Shown: piece after piece, positions 36,484 through 44,222 of the stretch
Layout: each line of letters begins with the position of its first letter
Numbering within the stretch: the stretch's first letter is position 1
DNA from: Bradyrhizobium sp. 138
Lineage (GTDB): Bacteria; Pseudomonadota; Alphaproteobacteria; Rhizobiales; Xanthobacteraceae
NCBI RefSeq assembly: GCF_023074075.1
Contig: NZ_JADPKT010000003.1
Location: forward strand, 542,001-606,000
DNA: 64,000 nucleotides
Direction of reading: 5' to 3'
Program-made: the position numbers and the translations under genes
The notes under the pieces: generated by a model
What the model was told of the DNA's origin: nothing
Database searches by the model: none
What the model saw: only the letters and a program-made list of their open reading frames with translations

Positions 36484-38295
36484 TTACTTGGGGGATTTAG
36501 CAATGTCGCCGAGCACCTTTTCTGCTTCTAACGTAGACGGATGATTTAGACCCAGGAGCTTCATCCTTATTGATATAACGTCCTTCAGCGTCTCGATGGC
36601 GCGTGGATAGTCCGCCAACTTGATGAATGCTATGCTTTGTACGAACAGCACATCGGCCATGCGCGCATTTTGCGACGAGGCTAGTGCAGTCAGAACTATT
36701 TGCTTAGCTTTTTGAAGATCTCCATTCGCTTCTTGAACGGCATTAAGTTCAATTCTACAACTTGCCCTTCTTAGCAAGCTAAAAGCAAACTCCAGTGAAC
36801 CATCTCCAAAGAATTGCGATTTTAGTTTTAGCGCACGTTCAGCAGCTAGACATGCTGCCTGATACTGTCCATCCGCGACGTTTACGTCTGACAACAAGTC
36901 CAGGGTCCTAGCAAACAATGGATGGTTTTGGTCAAATGCATCTTTTGCAATGCGCTCCGCCTCCGCCAAGTTTGTTCGAGCGCTATGTATCTGCTTTCGG
37001 GCAAGGAAGTACCTTGCCGTGTTGTTAAGTGGAATTATCAACTCAAAATGACTTGGACCAAATTTGTTCGTAATGATTCGTTCTGCTTCTCTAAGATCAC
37101 TTTCAACCGAATTTAGTTCATTCATCTGGATGCGCAGGAACGCCAAATTGTTAAGTGACAACGCTACTTCTAGATCATCTGGTCCCTTCGCACTCAGGAT
37201 CAGCTCTAGCGCCTCGATCAGCAAAGGCTTCGCTTCCGAATATCTGCCCCAATTCTGGTATAGCGACCCAAGATTACTGAGCAGCCTCGCCCTCGCAATG
37301 ACTGAAGTTTGAGCGCCCACATCCAGGCGTTGTTTTTGCATTAGGTAAGACTGTTCAGCTTCCGGGAATTGGCCTTTGGCAAGTAGGATAGCAGCGTGCG
37401 CTGCATCGAGTTCTTGGAGATCGACTGGACTCAAGGATCCTACCCGCTCCTTCATCCGCCGGAGATTTTCAAGCAAACTCGCCGCCTGATCATATTTGCC
37501 AAGGAAGAAAGCTACGGCCTGAAGAGCAGAGGCTATCTTCGAGTCATTCGGTCGAATGGTCAACGCGCTCTGATAGTTGTCGTAGGCTTCACTTATGTTG
37601 CCATCGACCTCTGCAAGTCTGCCAGCCTGATACAGGCTCTCGGCTGCTTCGCCCAAGTTCTTCATCGCCGCCTCTTTGAACAGCGCCTTAGCTGTGGCCG
37701 GCGCCACTCTATCCAGAGCTTCCTTCGCTCTTTGAATTCTTTGAGAATCGATCTGCGGAATCTTATCGAGCTCGGCCTTCGCCTCCTGTGCGGCGCCTGC
37801 GTAGGCAGTTGCAGCAGATACTGGGTCGGACAACTTACTTGTGATTATTTGTAGAGAAGCAATCGTAGCACGGACAACATCACTTGGCACATTTGATGAT
37901 TGCTTCAACTGATCGCCAAGCCTCGCTTGCTGCTCCTTCAAAGTGCGGATCAACTCGGCACGTTGATCAAACTGTGGCTTAGGCGTCGCGAGAGTTACAA
38001 CGATAACCAAGACTGTTCCTACGACTGATACAAAACTCCAAAATATTAGGTACTGTCTCTGAGCTCTGATCCACTCCTCGGCGGTGAGGCCATGGACCGG
38101 AGTCGTATTGTACTCTTTCTCGATTATCGCTGCTCGTTGATCCGGGGGGACCGCGGCGATAAGCTTAGAGATTCCACGAAGCCGCTGCTGACTTCGGGTC
38201 ACGTATGCAAACGTTGCAAGGACGACGATATAGCTAAACAAAGCGTAGCGGCCCAGGGCTGCAGCCGCCAATTCTGATAAGAAAAGCGCGTCCAC
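36484..38295 (-). CDS. Membrane-anchored TPR protein in the RiPP operon
   Basis: I choose the GTG at 38295 because the resulting N-terminus (MDALFLSELAAAALGRYALF) aligns without a gap to the whole start of the small protein encoded just upstream; an in-frame ATG at 38370 would overlap that gene by 55 bases. The 603-residue product has two membrane helices (about 16-33 and 83-103) around a cytosolic loop with LIAAVPPDQRAAIIEKEYNT, a short coiled coil (110-140), then many tetratricopeptide repeats from about 200 to the end (for example LSNLGSLYQNWGRYSEAKPL). TPRs bind peptides or proteins. It is AT-richer than the chromosome. Function is unknown; holding the modified peptide or a transporter is an inference. 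Confidence 0.78.
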   Translation of the reverse strand: MDALFLSELAAAALGRYALFSYIVVLATFAYVTRSQQRLRGISKLIAAVPPDQRAAIIEKEYNTTPVHGLTAEEWIRAQRQYLIFWSFVSVVGTVLVIVVTLATPKPQFDQRAELIRTLKEQQARLGDQLKQSSNVPSDVVRATIASLQIITSKLSDPVSAATAYAGAAQEAKAELDKIPQIDSQRIQRAKEALDRVAPATAKALFKEAAMKNLGEAAESLYQAGRLAEVDGNISEAYDNYQSALTIRPNDSKIASALQAVAFFLGKYDQAASLLENLRRMKERVGSLSPVDLQELDAAHAAILLAKGQFPEAEQSYLMQKQRLDVGAQTSVIARARLLSNLGSLYQNWGRYSEAKPLLIEALELILSAKGPDDLEVALSLNNLAFLRIQMNELNSVESDLREAERIITNKFGPSHFELIIPLNNTARYFLARKQIHSARTNLAEAERIAKDAFDQNHPLFARTLDLLSDVNVADGQYQAACLAAERALKLKSQFFGDGSLEFAFSLLRRASCRIELNAVQEANGDLQKAKQIVLTALASSQNARMADVLFVQSIAFIKLADYPRAIETLKDVISIRMKLLGLNHPSTLEAEKVLGDIAKSPK

Positions 38296-38315
38296 GAGGC
38301 CAGCGGGGACCAAAT

Positions 38316-38648
38316 TCAGGTTACGGCGTAGACATGTTGAAAGGCTATCGCGATAATGATCAGGGCGCACATAAGCGCTGCCATTGCCAACCAGAAGAAT
38401 AATGCTTGCCTACGCGCCGCAATCCACTCTTGCGCGGTCATGCCCGCCGTTGGCGTGGTGTTGTATTCTTTGGCCAATAGCGCCGCACGATCGCTTTCAG
38501 GTACTGCGGTGATTATGCGAGCTATATTTCGTAGCCGATATTGAGAAATCGTAAGATAACCAAAGGTAGCTACTAGAAAAACATATGCGATAAATGCAAA
38601 CGGGCTCGCAGCTGCTGTCGGCAAAGCCTCAAGAAATTTCGCGAGCAT
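38316..38648 (-). CDS. Small two-helix membrane protein, paralogue of the TPR protein's N-terminus
   Basis: An ATG at 38648 with GGAG nine bases upstream overlaps the radical SAM gene end by 20 bases, so translation is probably coupled; the 110-residue product starts MLAKFLEALPTAAASPFAFI. Helices span about 16-33 and 84-105. Between them is ITAVPESDRAALLAKEYNTT followed by TAQEWIAARRQALFFW, matching the TPR protein almost position for position (shared KEYNTTP, EWI-A-RQ). It overlaps the next open frame but ends 21 bases before my chosen start for it. I know no named family. Confidence 0.75.
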   Translation of the reverse strand: MLAKFLEALPTAAASPFAFIAYVFLVATFGYLTISQYRLRNIARIITAVPESDRAALLAKEYNTTPTAGMTAQEWIAARRQALFFWLAMAALMCALIIIAIAFQHVYAVT

Positions 38649-39837
38649 CTTTCGTGGCTCCTCTATTAGCCATAATGGTCGGCGGTGTGACTGAGCTAAA
38701 TTTCTCTTCGACCCAGCCAAGTGCAAGGTCAGTCATTGCCTTGATGATAAGGCGACAAAAAAGAGTCTCTGAAGATGCAAAAGTGCCGTTCTCGTAGAGC
38801 TTGTTCGATGGCGCACCTCCGCCACAAACACCAAAATATGAACACGTCTCCTTGCAGAGCCTAACACCTTCCTGAATATCCTCGTTTGCGCGTTGAAAGA
38901 TCTTGTTGCTAGAGCAATCCTCCAATCGGTCGGCCAACAGATTACCAAAAACGAGCTGTCCATAATTCTCGGTCTTCATCGAGAGCAGTTCCGGACAGAA
39001 TGTCGCGAAGTTGCCGAGATAGTCCACGTTAACGCTTGCGAACGGTTCGGTTAGCGCGTTGCTGGGGGCAGCGAGATCACTCCAAAAGACGGCATTCATC
39101 GCGAAATCAATTTCACGAACCCAGTGCGGGAAACCAGAGGATTCTAGCCTCGAATAATAGATCGAAAAGAAGTTCCGGAATTCGGTCTCGACCTCGGAGT
39201 ATTGCAGAGACGATTTGGGATTAGCTCCCTCTTGTTCTTCTATATTGAAACAGACTTGGTGTATCTGATGCTCAACAAAGAATTCGAAAAGCACATCCGC
39301 CTTGGACAAGGAAGCACGGCTTAATACAGCTATAACGTGAAACAACACGTCATGGCGCTGCAACAGCCTGATGCCCTGCATCGTTCGCTTGAAGGTTCCG
39401 TTGCCTTGCCGGTCGATCCGACAGGTGTCATTTATTATTTCTGGCCCGTCGATGCTTACTCCCACGGCCACAGAGTGGCGCTTAAAAAACTCACACCATT
39501 CTTCGTTTAGCAATGTCCCGTTGGTCTGAAACAAGTGCTCAACTTTGACGCCGTGGGGACGAGCGCTCTCGATGATGGAAAACGCTTTTTCGTAGTATTC
39601 AACTGGCAGGACCGTTGGTTCACCTGCGTGCCAGCATACCCTGAGGGTGCTTGCAAGATACGGGCTCGATACGATCTTAGAAACTACCTCGCGAAGCACG
39701 CCGAATTCCATCTTCCGATTGACGGAGCGATCGGGAAGGTAGCAATAGCGGCAATCCAAATTGCAAAACGGTGTTGGTTGTAGGACGAGTAGGTTTATCC
39801 CTCCCTCCGAACCACTTGGATTGGAGCGATCAAGCAC
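38629..39837 (-). CDS. Radical SAM/SPASM peptide maturase, GrrM/OscB-like (cyclophane-forming)
   Basis: The 402-residue enzyme has the radical SAM cluster motif C25-N-L-D-C29-R-Y-C32 followed by YLPDRSV; CxxxCxYCYLPDR is what I recall of the GrrM/OscB cyclophane synthases. WHAGEPTVLP, FQTNGTLL and VSIDGPEIINDTCR are standard rSAM-peptide-maturase blocks. The C-terminal SPASM region has cysteines C281, C308, C328, C332, C338 and C361 for auxiliary Fe-S clusters. A GTG start is supported by AAGGGGG five bases upstream. The likely substrate is the 92-residue peptide encoded 31 bases upstream. The reaction expected is a carbon-carbon link from an aromatic ring to a residue two positions on. Family is firm; exact chemistry is inferred. 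Confidence 0.9.
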   Translation of the reverse strand: MLDRSNPSGSEGGINLLVLQPTPFCNLDCRYCYLPDRSVNRKMEFGVLREVVSKIVSSPYLASTLRVCWHAGEPTVLPVEYYEKAFSIIESARPHGVKVEHLFQTNGTLLNEEWCEFFKRHSVAVGVSIDGPEIINDTCRIDRQGNGTFKRTMQGIRLLQRHDVLFHVIAVLSRASLSKADVLFEFFVEHQIHQVCFNIEEQEGANPKSSLQYSEVETEFRNFFSIYYSRLESSGFPHWVREIDFAMNAVFWSDLAAPSNALTEPFASVNVDYLGNFATFCPELLSMKTENYGQLVFGNLLADRLEDCSSNKIFQRANEDIQEGVRLCKETCSYFGVCGGGAPSNKLYENGTFASSETLFCRLIIKAMTDLALGWVEEKFSSVTPPTIMANRGATKDAREIS

Positions 39838-39868
39838 AGGCGCCCCCTTTTCCGGCAGAATCGGCTGG

Positions 39869-40147
39869 TCAGCACTTATTCCCGGAGCCGGACGATGCGT
39901 TTCTAAAGCAATTGCCGAACGCCTTATCGAACTGAGCCTGCCGAATTAAGAGTTCACCGTCCGTGTCTACCGCCCTCTTAAGGACCCCCCCCTTCCCGTC
40001 TCGGACCTGAGCGCGGATGTTTTCAATCCTGCTGTTCACGGTTGACGAGGGCTCCGTCGTGAAGTGGCTCTCGGGAATAACTGCTACAGCGATAGTTGCA
40101 CTGAGGACGACTGGTACGGCCCGGAATGGCCCCGTCTTCTGCCGCAT
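39869..40147 (-). CDS. Candidate RiPP precursor peptide with three F-x-[K/N] tetrads
   Basis: The 92-residue product starts at an ATG with a perfect GGAGG site eight bases upstream. Residues 8-29 are hydrophobic (AVPVVLSATIAVAV), like a signal or membrane segment. A helical charged part follows (NSRIENIRAQVRDGKGG), and the C-terminus is AQFDKAFGNCFRNASSGSGN then KC. In it FDKA, FGNC and FRNA follow one another at a period of four; aromatic-x-N/K is the motif crosslinked by three-residue cyclophane enzymes. The next gene encodes such an enzyme. Two cysteines are also present (C80, C92). Leader and core roles are inferred; no homologue search was possible. Confidence 0.72.
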   Translation of the reverse strand: MRQKTGPFRAVPVVLSATIAVAVIPESHFTTEPSSTVNSRIENIRAQVRDGKGGVLKRAVDTDGELLIRQAQFDKAFGNCFRNASSGSGNKC

Positions 40148-40177
40148 AATAAAATCCTCCAAAATCAAAATATCGTC

Positions 40178-40205
40178 ATGCTACCTAAAGTTTACGATGT
40201 TGCAA
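40178..40205 (-). promoter_or_regulatory. Possible promoter for the RiPP operon
   Basis: Read on the minus strand, TTGCAA and TAGCAT are separated by 16 bases, an acceptable sigma-70-like pair (four of six matches each), overlapping the amidase stop. Transcription would start about 24 bases before the precursor ATG. This is a weak match; read-through from the amidase is the alternative. Confidence 0.3.
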
Positions 40206-41774
40206 GAGGAAATCGGCGCCCATCCTCTCCCACAGCCGATGGACGAGCACGCCGGCGCGCTTCTCGATCGCGGCGGCGGCATCGAGCGCGAGGTCCTCGC
40301 GATAGCGCCCGGCGATGAGCTGCACGCCGATCGGCTTGCCGTCGTGCAGCGCCACCGGCACTACGGCGCCGGGCAGGCCCAGCACGTTGATGGCGGAAAT
40401 GAAGCGGATCTCGCCCCAGAAGATCTCGCGCACGCGCTCGGGGCTGACGGTGTCCTCGCGCGGGCCCGGCGTCGGCTTCACCGTGGTCGGCGCCAGCACG
40501 ATCGGATAGTCCTCGAAGAACAATTGCCAGGCGCGGATGTGGCCGTTGCGCGCCGCGGATGCCTGCATCCAAGCCTTGAGATCGAGCACGTTCGCCTTGC
40601 CCTTCATGCCGCCCCAGGCCTTGTGAAAATCCTCCGACGTCACCTTCAGCATGGAGGCTTCCTGCATCACCACGGTCTCGTTGGTGATGATGTCGCACCA
40701 GGTCTGCCAGACGCCGTTGATGTCGGGCAGCTCGACTTCGCTGACGCGGTAGCCGGACCGCTCGAGATGATCGGCGGCCTGGCGCAGCGCCGCCGCGACG
40801 GACGGATCGACCTCCATGTCCTCGGGGATCTTGGCCAGCGCCACCTTGATCGGTCCCTTCGGCTTCTCGCCGACCACCGGCGCCGGCACCCACCAGGGGT
40901 CGCGCGGATCGCGCTGGCTCATCACCTCCAGCGCAAGGCGGACGTCGGCGACATGGCGCGCGAGCGGCCCCTGTGCCGACATCAGATGCGCCAGCATCGG
41001 CCGCTCGGAGGTTGCGCTTGCGTTGAACGCGGGGATGCGCCCCTGCGTCGGCTTGATGGTGGCAACACCGTTGCAATGCGCCGGCCAGCGCAGCGAGCCG
41101 CCGATGTCGTTGCCATGGGCGATGGTGCCGATGCCGGCGGCGACGGCCGAACCCGCGCCGCCCGACGAGCCGCCGCAGGTGATATCAGGATCCCACGGAT
41201 TGAGCGTCAGCCCATGCAAGGGGTTGTCGGTGAAGCCGCGAAAGGAGAATTCCGGCGTATTGGTGAGCCCGATGACGATCGCGCCGGCCTTCTTCAGATT
41301 GCGCACCACGGGCGAATCCGACGGCGCGATGAGATCCTTGTTGTCGGGAACGCCGTTGAAGTTTGGCCGGCCCTCGTAATCGACGTTTTCCTTGATCGTG
41401 ATGGGTACGCCGTGCAGCAGGCCGAGATCGCCACCCCGGGCGCGCTGCTTGTCGGCCGCGTGCGCCGCTTTGAGTGCTTCCTCCGAGAGATCGACGACGA
41501 CCGCATTCAGCTTCGGATTGACGGCGCGCATCCGGTCGAGATGCGCCTCGACCGTCTCGACCGCGGAGATTGCGCCGGAGCGGATCGCAGCCGCGGTCTC
41601 CACCGCCGACCATTGCCATGGCGCCCCCTTGGGGCGGCGTGGGACAGCGGATTTGCCCGGCACGGTCTTTCTGGCCCGCTTGGCGACCGCGCTCTTGCGG
41701 GCGGAGCTCGCCTTCCTCGAAGTCTTCGCCGTCTTCTTCAACACGCTCTTCTTGGTCACCGTCTTCTTCGCCAC
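40185..41774 (-). CDS. Amidase-signature enzyme with lysine/alanine-rich N-terminal tail
   Basis: The 529-residue enzyme has the complete Ser-cisSer-Lys triad: K128 (PITIKENVD), S203 (TCGGSSGGAGSA) and S227 (NDIGGSLRW). It hydrolyses an unknown amide. Residues 1-50 are unusual: a tract of Lys, Ala, Arg, Ser and Thr (KKSVLKKTAKTSRKASSARK) like histone H1 or PhaF tails, which should be disordered and could bind DNA or polyanions. Downstream, the RiPP precursor starts 37 bases after its stop, where base composition changes sharply. Confidence 0.9.
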   Translation of the reverse strand: MAKKTVTKKSVLKKTAKTSRKASSARKSAVAKRARKTVPGKSAVPRRPKGAPWQWSAVETAAAIRSGAISAVETVEAHLDRMRAVNPKLNAVVVDLSEEALKAAHAADKQRARGGDLGLLHGVPITIKENVDYEGRPNFNGVPDNKDLIAPSDSPVVRNLKKAGAIVIGLTNTPEFSFRGFTDNPLHGLTLNPWDPDITCGGSSGGAGSAVAAGIGTIAHGNDIGGSLRWPAHCNGVATIKPTQGRIPAFNASATSERPMLAHLMSAQGPLARHVADVRLALEVMSQRDPRDPWWVPAPVVGEKPKGPIKVALAKIPEDMEVDPSVAAALRQAADHLERSGYRVSEVELPDINGVWQTWCDIITNETVVMQEASMLKVTSEDFHKAWGGMKGKANVLDLKAWMQASAARNGHIRAWQLFFEDYPIVLAPTTVKPTPGPREDTVSPERVREIFWGEIRFISAINVLGLPGAVVPVALHDGKPIGVQLIAGRYREDLALDAAAAIEKRAGVLVHRLWERMGADFLLQHRKL

Positions 41775-41897
41775 GCCGCATCTCCTGAAATTGCGCGGCG
41801 GAGGTTAGGGACGACGTGGAACCCTGTACAGGCGAGATTCTGCATGGGACATTGTCGCGACGCTCTGTCGCAATCGCAGCCGTCTATGAGCGAGCTC

Positions 41898-42932
41898 CTA
41901 CACCAATGGTGGATTGATCCGCGCAAAGCCCTCCTGGACGCGATAGGGATAGTACGGATAAGGCGGCATCACGGCGCTGACCTCATCGAGCCGCTTGATC
42001 TGGTCCGCGCTCAGCGACCAGCCGACGGCGCCGAGATTGTCGCGCAGCTGCGCCTCGTCGCGCGCCCCGATGATCACGGAGGAGACCGTGGGACGCGACA
42101 GCAGCCAGGCAATCGCGACCTGCGGCACGGTACGACCGGTCGCCGTGGCAATCGCATCCAGCACGTCAACGACGGCGTAGAGGTGCGCATCGTCCACGGG
42201 CGGACCGAACTGTGCGGTGGCATGCAGGCGGCTTCCTTGCGGCAGTGGCTGGCCGCGCCGGATTTTTCCGGTGAGCCGCCCCCAGCCCAGCGGGCTCCAC
42301 ACCAGTGCGCCGACGCCCTGATCGCGCGCGAGCGGCATCAGCTCCCATTCATAGTCGCGCCCGAGCAGCGAGTAATAGACCTGGTGCGCGACATAGCGTG
42401 GCCAGCCATGCCGGTCCGCGATGGCGAGCGACTTCATCAGCTGCCAGCCGGCGAAATTCGAGACGCCGACGTAGCGCAGCTTGCCGGCGCGCAGGAGCAT
42501 ATCGAGCGTGGACAGCACCTCCTCGATCGGCGTGAACGCGTCGAAGGCATGGAGCTGAAGCAGATCGACATAGTCAGTGCCGAGCCGTCGTAGCGCCGCA
42601 TCGACCGAGGCAAGCAGCCGCTGCCGCGACGAGCCGGCATCGAGCGGACCGTCGCCCATCGGCAGGCTCATCTTGGTCGAGATCAGCACCTTGTCGCGGC
42701 GCCCCTTGATCGCAGCACCGAGGATCTCCTCGGAGGCGCCGTTCGAATAGACATCGGCGCTGTCGAACAGATTCACGCCGGCATCGAGGCAGATATCGAC
42801 CAGCCTGCGGGCCTCATCGGTGCCGCTGCGGCCCCAGGCGGAGAACAACGGACCCTGGCCGCCGAACGTGCCGGTGCCGAAGCTGAGGACGGGAATTTTG
42901 AGCCCGGAAGCGCCGAGATTGCGGTATTCCAT
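41898..42932 (-). CDS. Aldo/keto reductase
   Basis: The 344-residue NADPH-dependent oxidoreductase starts at an ATG with AGGAG upstream. The catalytic tetrad is readable: D and Y in FDSADVYSNGASE, K in VLISTKMSLPM and H in LQLHAFDAF. SSVIIGARDEAQLRDNLGAV is the cofactor-binding end of the barrel. Its gene begins ten bases after an MFS transporter gene on the same strand, so the pair is likely an operon under the divergent LysR regulator. Substrate is unknown. Confidence 0.91.
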   Translation of the reverse strand: MEYRNLGASGLKIPVLSFGTGTFGGQGPLFSAWGRSGTDEARRLVDICLDAGVNLFDSADVYSNGASEEILGAAIKGRRDKVLISTKMSLPMGDGPLDAGSSRQRLLASVDAALRRLGTDYVDLLQLHAFDAFTPIEEVLSTLDMLLRAGKLRYVGVSNFAGWQLMKSLAIADRHGWPRYVAHQVYYSLLGRDYEWELMPLARDQGVGALVWSPLGWGRLTGKIRRGQPLPQGSRLHATAQFGPPVDDAHLYAVVDVLDAIATATGRTVPQVAIAWLLSRPTVSSVIIGARDEAQLRDNLGAVGWSLSADQIKRLDEVSAVMPPYPYYPYRVQEGFARINPPLV

Positions 42933-42942
42933 GATCGCTCTC

Positions 42943-44124
42943 CTATTCCGCCGGGCACGCCGCCACTGCGGTCGCCGTGCGATCAAGCCGGAGGCTCCAC
43001 AGTGCCAGCACGAGACCAATGGCCGTGATCCCGGCTGCGACCAGCGGCAGCGCGGAGAGACCGAGCCCGCGATCGATGGTGATGCCACCGGCCCAGGCGC
43101 CGATCGCGTTGCCGAGATTGAACGCGGCGATGTTGAGGCTGGAGGCGAGCGTGCGCCCGCTGGGACCGGCCGCCTCCAGCACACGAAGCTGCAGCGGGGC
43201 GACCGTTGCAAAGGCGGCGATGCCGAGCAGCAGGATCAGCATGACCGCCGGGATCTTGACCGACAGCACCGCCGCAAGCCCGAGAAGCACGATGGCGAGC
43301 GCGGCGAGCGTTCCCATCAGCGCGCCGGCGAGGCCACGGTCGGCAAGCTTGCCGCCAGCGACGTTGCCGATCGCGAGTCCGACGCCGAATACCAGCAGGA
43401 TCGGCGAGACCGCTTCTTCCGAGAATCCGGTGAAGCGCGTCAGCATGGGCTGAATGTAGGTGAAGACGACGAACAGGCCGGCAAAGCCGAACACGGTCAT
43501 GGCAAGGCCGAGCAGCACCTGCGGACGGCCGAGCACGGCGACTTCCTCGGCAAGGGAGACCGGCTTGTCATTGTTGCCGACATGGCCGGGCACGAGCGCG
43601 GCGACCACAGCAAGGGCAACCACGCCGATGGCAGTCACCGCCCAGAAAGCCGCGCGCCAGCCGAGCATCAGGCCGAACCAGGCGCCGAACGGCACGCCCA
43701 GCAGCGTGGCGACCGTAAGGCCGATGAACATGGTTGATATCGCCGAGGCCCGCTTGTCCTCGGCGACGAGGCTGGTCGCCACCACCGAGCCGACGCCGAA
43801 GAACGTGCCGTGGGCGAGCGAGGTCAGCACCCGCGCGGCCATCAGCAACTCGTAGTTCGGCGCCAGCGCGCAAGCGGCATTGCCCAATGTGAAGATCGCC
43901 ATCAACGCCAGCAGCACGGTTTTCCGCGGCATCCGCCGGGTTGCCAACGTGAGAACGGGCGCGCCCACGAACACGCCGAGCGCATAACCGGAGATGAGCA
44001 GGCCCGCGACCGGCACGGAAACGTGCATGTCGGCGGCAACCTGGAGCAGGAGGCCCATGATGATGAATTCGGTGGTGCCGATGCCAAAGGCACCAGCGGT
44101 GAGCGCGAGGACGGCGGGAGGCAT
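42943..44124 (-). CDS. MFS transporter, DHA1 (AraJ/YdhP-like) family
   Basis: The 393-residue protein from MPPAVLALTAGAFGIGTTEF has twelve predicted membrane helices. GIGTTEFIIMGLLLQVA near the N-terminus and the cytoplasmic loop TLATRRMPRKTVLL place it in the drug/arabinose-polymer exporter group of DHA1. It should export a small molecule by proton antiport. It leads an operon with the aldo/keto reductase and is divergent from a LysR gene across 98 bases, suggesting inducible efflux. Upstream in-frame codons were excluded for lack of family match. Confidence 0.88.
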   Translation of the reverse strand: MPPAVLALTAGAFGIGTTEFIIMGLLLQVAADMHVSVPVAGLLISGYALGVFVGAPVLTLATRRMPRKTVLLALMAIFTLGNAACALAPNYELLMAARVLTSLAHGTFFGVGSVVATSLVAEDKRASAISTMFIGLTVATLLGVPFGAWFGLMLGWRAAFWAVTAIGVVALAVVAALVPGHVGNNDKPVSLAEEVAVLGRPQVLLGLAMTVFGFAGLFVVFTYIQPMLTRFTGFSEEAVSPILLVFGVGLAIGNVAGGKLADRGLAGALMGTLAALAIVLLGLAAVLSVKIPAVMLILLLGIAAFATVAPLQLRVLEAAGPSGRTLASSLNIAAFNLGNAIGAWAGGITIDRGLGLSALPLVAAGITAIGLVLALWSLRLDRTATAVAACPAE

Positions 44125-44222
44125 GCGTGGCTCCGATGATTGAGACGAGCCACGCAGATAGCTGCGCTCATGCAAAACCATTAGAATGGCCGCAATCCAA
44201 TCATTTGTGACGTGAATTCAAC

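Noticed and set aside
36084..36500. 138-codon plus-strand open frame at the border of the accessory segment
   Set aside because: Basic and low-complexity, no ribosome-binding site, no recognisable family, and it overlaps the end of the TPR gene.
39869..40168. Longer precursor start at a TTG (99 residues)
   Set aside because: The ATG at 40147 has a perfect GGAGG eight bases upstream, whereas the TTG start would place that site inside the coding region.
40017..42593. 858-codon plus-strand open frame
   Set aside because: It is antisense to the RiPP peptide, amidase and aldo/keto reductase genes and has no family resemblance.
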